A DNA stretch of 29,517 bases, taken from contig CAYZAW010000030.1 in NCBI GenBank assembly GCA_964476505.1, forward strand, positions 1 to 29,517, read 5' to 3'. The position numbers and the translations under genes were made by a program. The notes beneath the pieces are model-generated. The model was not told the DNA's origin. It made no database searches and saw nothing but the letters and a program-made list of their open reading frames with translations. Source of the DNA: CAYZAW01 sp964476505. GTDB lineage: Bacteria; Bacillota; Clostridia; Christensenellales; CAG-138. Below, piece by piece: positions 28,236 to 29,517 of the stretch (position 1 is its first letter; every line of letters starts with the position of its first letter).

Positions 28236-28634
28236 TTACCAAATGTATGCCAGCACTTCGCCACCGATGGCGAGTTTTCTGGCCTGCTTATCGGTCATCA
28301 CCCCGCGGGAGGTGGACACGATAGCGGTACCAAGGCCGTTTAATACCTTGGGCATCTCATCCTTGCGCGCATAAATGCGCAGGCCGGGACGGCTGATCCG
28401 CTTGAGCCCAACGATGACGCGCTGCTTGTTTGCGCCGTACTTGAGCTGGATGCGGATGGTCTTGATGTTGCCGTTCTCAAGGAGCTCAAAGCCCTTGATG
28501 TAGCCTTCGTCCAAAAGAATCTGCGCAATAGCCTTCTTCATGGTGGAAGCGGGCACGTCTACGCTCTCATGCTTGGCGATCAAGGCGTTCCGAATGCGGG
28601 TGAGCATATCGGCAATAGGATCTGTCACAACCAT
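28236..28634 (-). CDS. rpsH: 30S ribosomal protein S8
   Basis: 16S rRNA-binding assembly protein; in E. coli it is also the translational repressor of the spc operon. 132 residues. Conserved DPIADMLTRIRNALIAKHESVDVPAS at the start and STSRGVMTDKQARKLAIGGEVLAYIW at the end. It starts 15 bases after rpsN. Confidence 0.98.
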   Translation of the reverse strand: MVVTDPIADMLTRIRNALIAKHESVDVPASTMKKAIAQILLDEGYIKGFELLENGNIKTIRIQLKYGANKQRVIVGLKRISRPGLRIYARKDEMPKVLNGLGTAIVSTSRGVMTDKQARKLAIGGEVLAYIW

Positions 28635-28649
28635 TGTTACTCCTCCTTT

Positions 28650-28835
28650 TTACCAGCTGGCCTTGCGAACGCCGGGGATCTCTCCCTTGTACGCAAGCTC
28701 GCGGAAGCAGATGCGGCAGATGCCATACTTGCGAAGCACCGAGTGCGGGCGGCCGCAGATGCGGCAGCGGGTGTAAGCGCGGGTGCTGAATTTGGGGGCA
28801 GCCTGCTGCTTGTTGATCATGCTTTTTTTAGCCAC
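28650..28835 (-). CDS. rpsN: 30S ribosomal protein S14, zinc type (GTG start)
   Basis: 61-residue S14 of the short, zinc-binding type (also called rpsZ), found in Gram-positive bacteria. Two CxxC pairs (CRICGRPHSVLRKYGICRIC) hold the metal, and the end is YKGEIPGVRKASW. The start is GTG at 28835, giving VAKKSMINKQQ; an AAAGGAGG ribosome binding site lies seven bases before it. A longer frame from 28904 begins inside rplE and its extra residues do not resemble S14. Confidence 0.96.
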   Translation of the reverse strand: MAKKSMINKQQAAPKFSTRAYTRCRICGRPHSVLRKYGICRICFRELAYKGEIPGVRKASW

Positions 28836-28848
28836 GATGTTTCCTCCT

Positions 28849-29439
28849 TTAGCCCTGTACGAACGGCATACCCATGAGCGCGAGCAGCTCTTTGGCTTCT
28901 TCATCGCTCTTGGCAGTAGTTACGAACACGATGTCCATGCCGCGGGTCTTATCAACGTCGTCGTAGTTGATCTCCGGGAAGATCAGCTGCTCCTTGAGGC
29001 CCATGGCGTAGTTGCCGCGGCCGTCAAAGGACTTGGCGGGAACGCCGCGGAAGTCGCGGACGCGGGGAAGCACGATGTTCATCAGCTTATCCGCGAAGTA
29101 GTACATGCGGTCGCCGCGCAGCGTTACCTTTGCGCCAACGTTCATGCCCTCACGCACTTTGAAGTTTGCGACGGACTTCTTGGCCTTGGTGACCACCGGC
29201 TTCTGGCCGGCGATGATGGCCAGCTCGTTGCAGGCGCTCTCGATGCCCTTGGGGTTTTCCTTCTCGCTGCCCAGACCCATGTTGATGATGATCTTCTCCA
29301 ACTTGGGGATCTGCATCACGTTCTCGTACTTGAAGTGATCCTTCAAGGCGGGTACGACCTCGTCCCTGTACTTTACCTTGAGACGGGGTTCACCGGAGAA
29401 GGATTTCGCTTCAACTTTCTTTGCTTCTTTCTTTGCCAT
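28849..29439 (-). CDS. rplE: 50S ribosomal protein L5
   Basis: Binds 5S rRNA and contacts the P-site tRNA. 196 residues, about 17 more than usual owing to a lysine-rich N-terminal extension (MAKKEAKKVEAKSFSG). The core is standard: NVMQIPKLEKIIINMGLG, GQKPVVTKAKKSVANFKVREGMNVGAKVTLRG, and DFRGVPAKSFDGRGNYAMGLKEQLIFPEI. The extension is in frame with the only well-placed ribosome binding site (AAAGGAGG), so it is probably real. Confidence 0.97.
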   Translation of the reverse strand: MAKKEAKKVEAKSFSGEPRLKVKYRDEVVPALKDHFKYENVMQIPKLEKIIINMGLGSEKENPKGIESACNELAIIAGQKPVVTKAKKSVANFKVREGMNVGAKVTLRGDRMYYFADKLMNIVLPRVRDFRGVPAKSFDGRGNYAMGLKEQLIFPEINYDDVDKTRGMDIVFVTTAKSDEEAKELLALMGMPFVQG

Positions 29440-29463
29440 TGTTATTCGTCCTCCTTTCCGGTA

Positions 29464-29517
29464 TTAGTCGATGTTCTTGCCGCACTTCTTGCAAACGCGA
29501 ACCTTTTTATCGCCCTC
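29464..29517 (-). CDS. rplX: 50S ribosomal protein L24, C-terminal end
   Basis: Only the last 17 codons and the stop lie in the window: EGDKKVRVCKKCGKNID. This is the characteristic C-terminus of L24, with a CxxC pair, and the gene directly precedes rplE in the spc operon. The rest lies beyond the right edge. Confidence 0.9.
   Translation of the reverse strand, partial: EGDKKVRVCKKCGKNID

Overview
The window reads as a housekeeping stretch of a spore-forming, Gram-positive anaerobe of the class Clostridia (phylum Bacillota) with moderately GC-rich DNA. The support is: a bacterial V-type ATPase operon; sporulation genes yabP-yabQ next to divIC; the Bacillota order rho-rpmE-yqhQ-prmC-prfA-sua5-ywlE-rpiB-upp; zinc-type S14, S4, L31, L36 and adenylate kinase; and a glutamate dehydrogenase that keeps the key residues of the Clostridium symbiosum enzyme. 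I cannot name the genus. No CRISPR array, insertion sequence, prophage, tRNA or rRNA was seen.

Layout. (1) 1-5622, minus strand: V-type ATPase operon transcribed G/H-I-K-E-C-F-A, cut at the left edge inside subunit A. It has a clear sigma-A promoter and a c-ring subunit carrying sodium-ligand residues. (2) 5912-13060, minus: yqhQ, prmC, a CapA-family gene, prfA, sua5, a low-molecular-weight phosphatase, rpiB and upp, mostly tightly packed. A 10-N assembly gap falls at the prmC/capA junction, and a terminator-like hairpin sits between rpiB and upp. (3) 13087-15561, minus: rpmE and rho, each with its own promoter and a structured leader. Rho carries a long Gln/Tyr/Gly-rich prion-like insertion. 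(4) 15643-17597, plus: yabP-yabQ behind a sigma-E-like promoter, then divIC-ppx behind a sigma-A promoter. (5) 17736-19247, minus: monocistronic glutamate dehydrogenase with strong promoter and terminator. (6) 19535-29517, minus: the distal spc and alpha ribosomal operons, rplX (partial)-rplE-rpsN-rpsH-rplF-rplR-rpsE-rpmD-rplO-secY-adk-map-KOW protein-infA-rpmJ-rpsM-rpsK-rpsD-rpoA-rplQ, closed by a terminator.

As a system this is the core gene-expression machinery (ribosome, RNA polymerase alpha, Rho, release factor 1 and its methylase, Sec translocon, tRNA t6A synthesis) next to ion-gradient energetics. The proteins are almost all familiar. The unexplained content is regulatory RNA and unusual protein segments: the approximately 220-nt structured spacer before rpsM, the leaders of rho and rpmE, the hairpin before upp, the prion-like Rho segment and the insertion-bearing L17.
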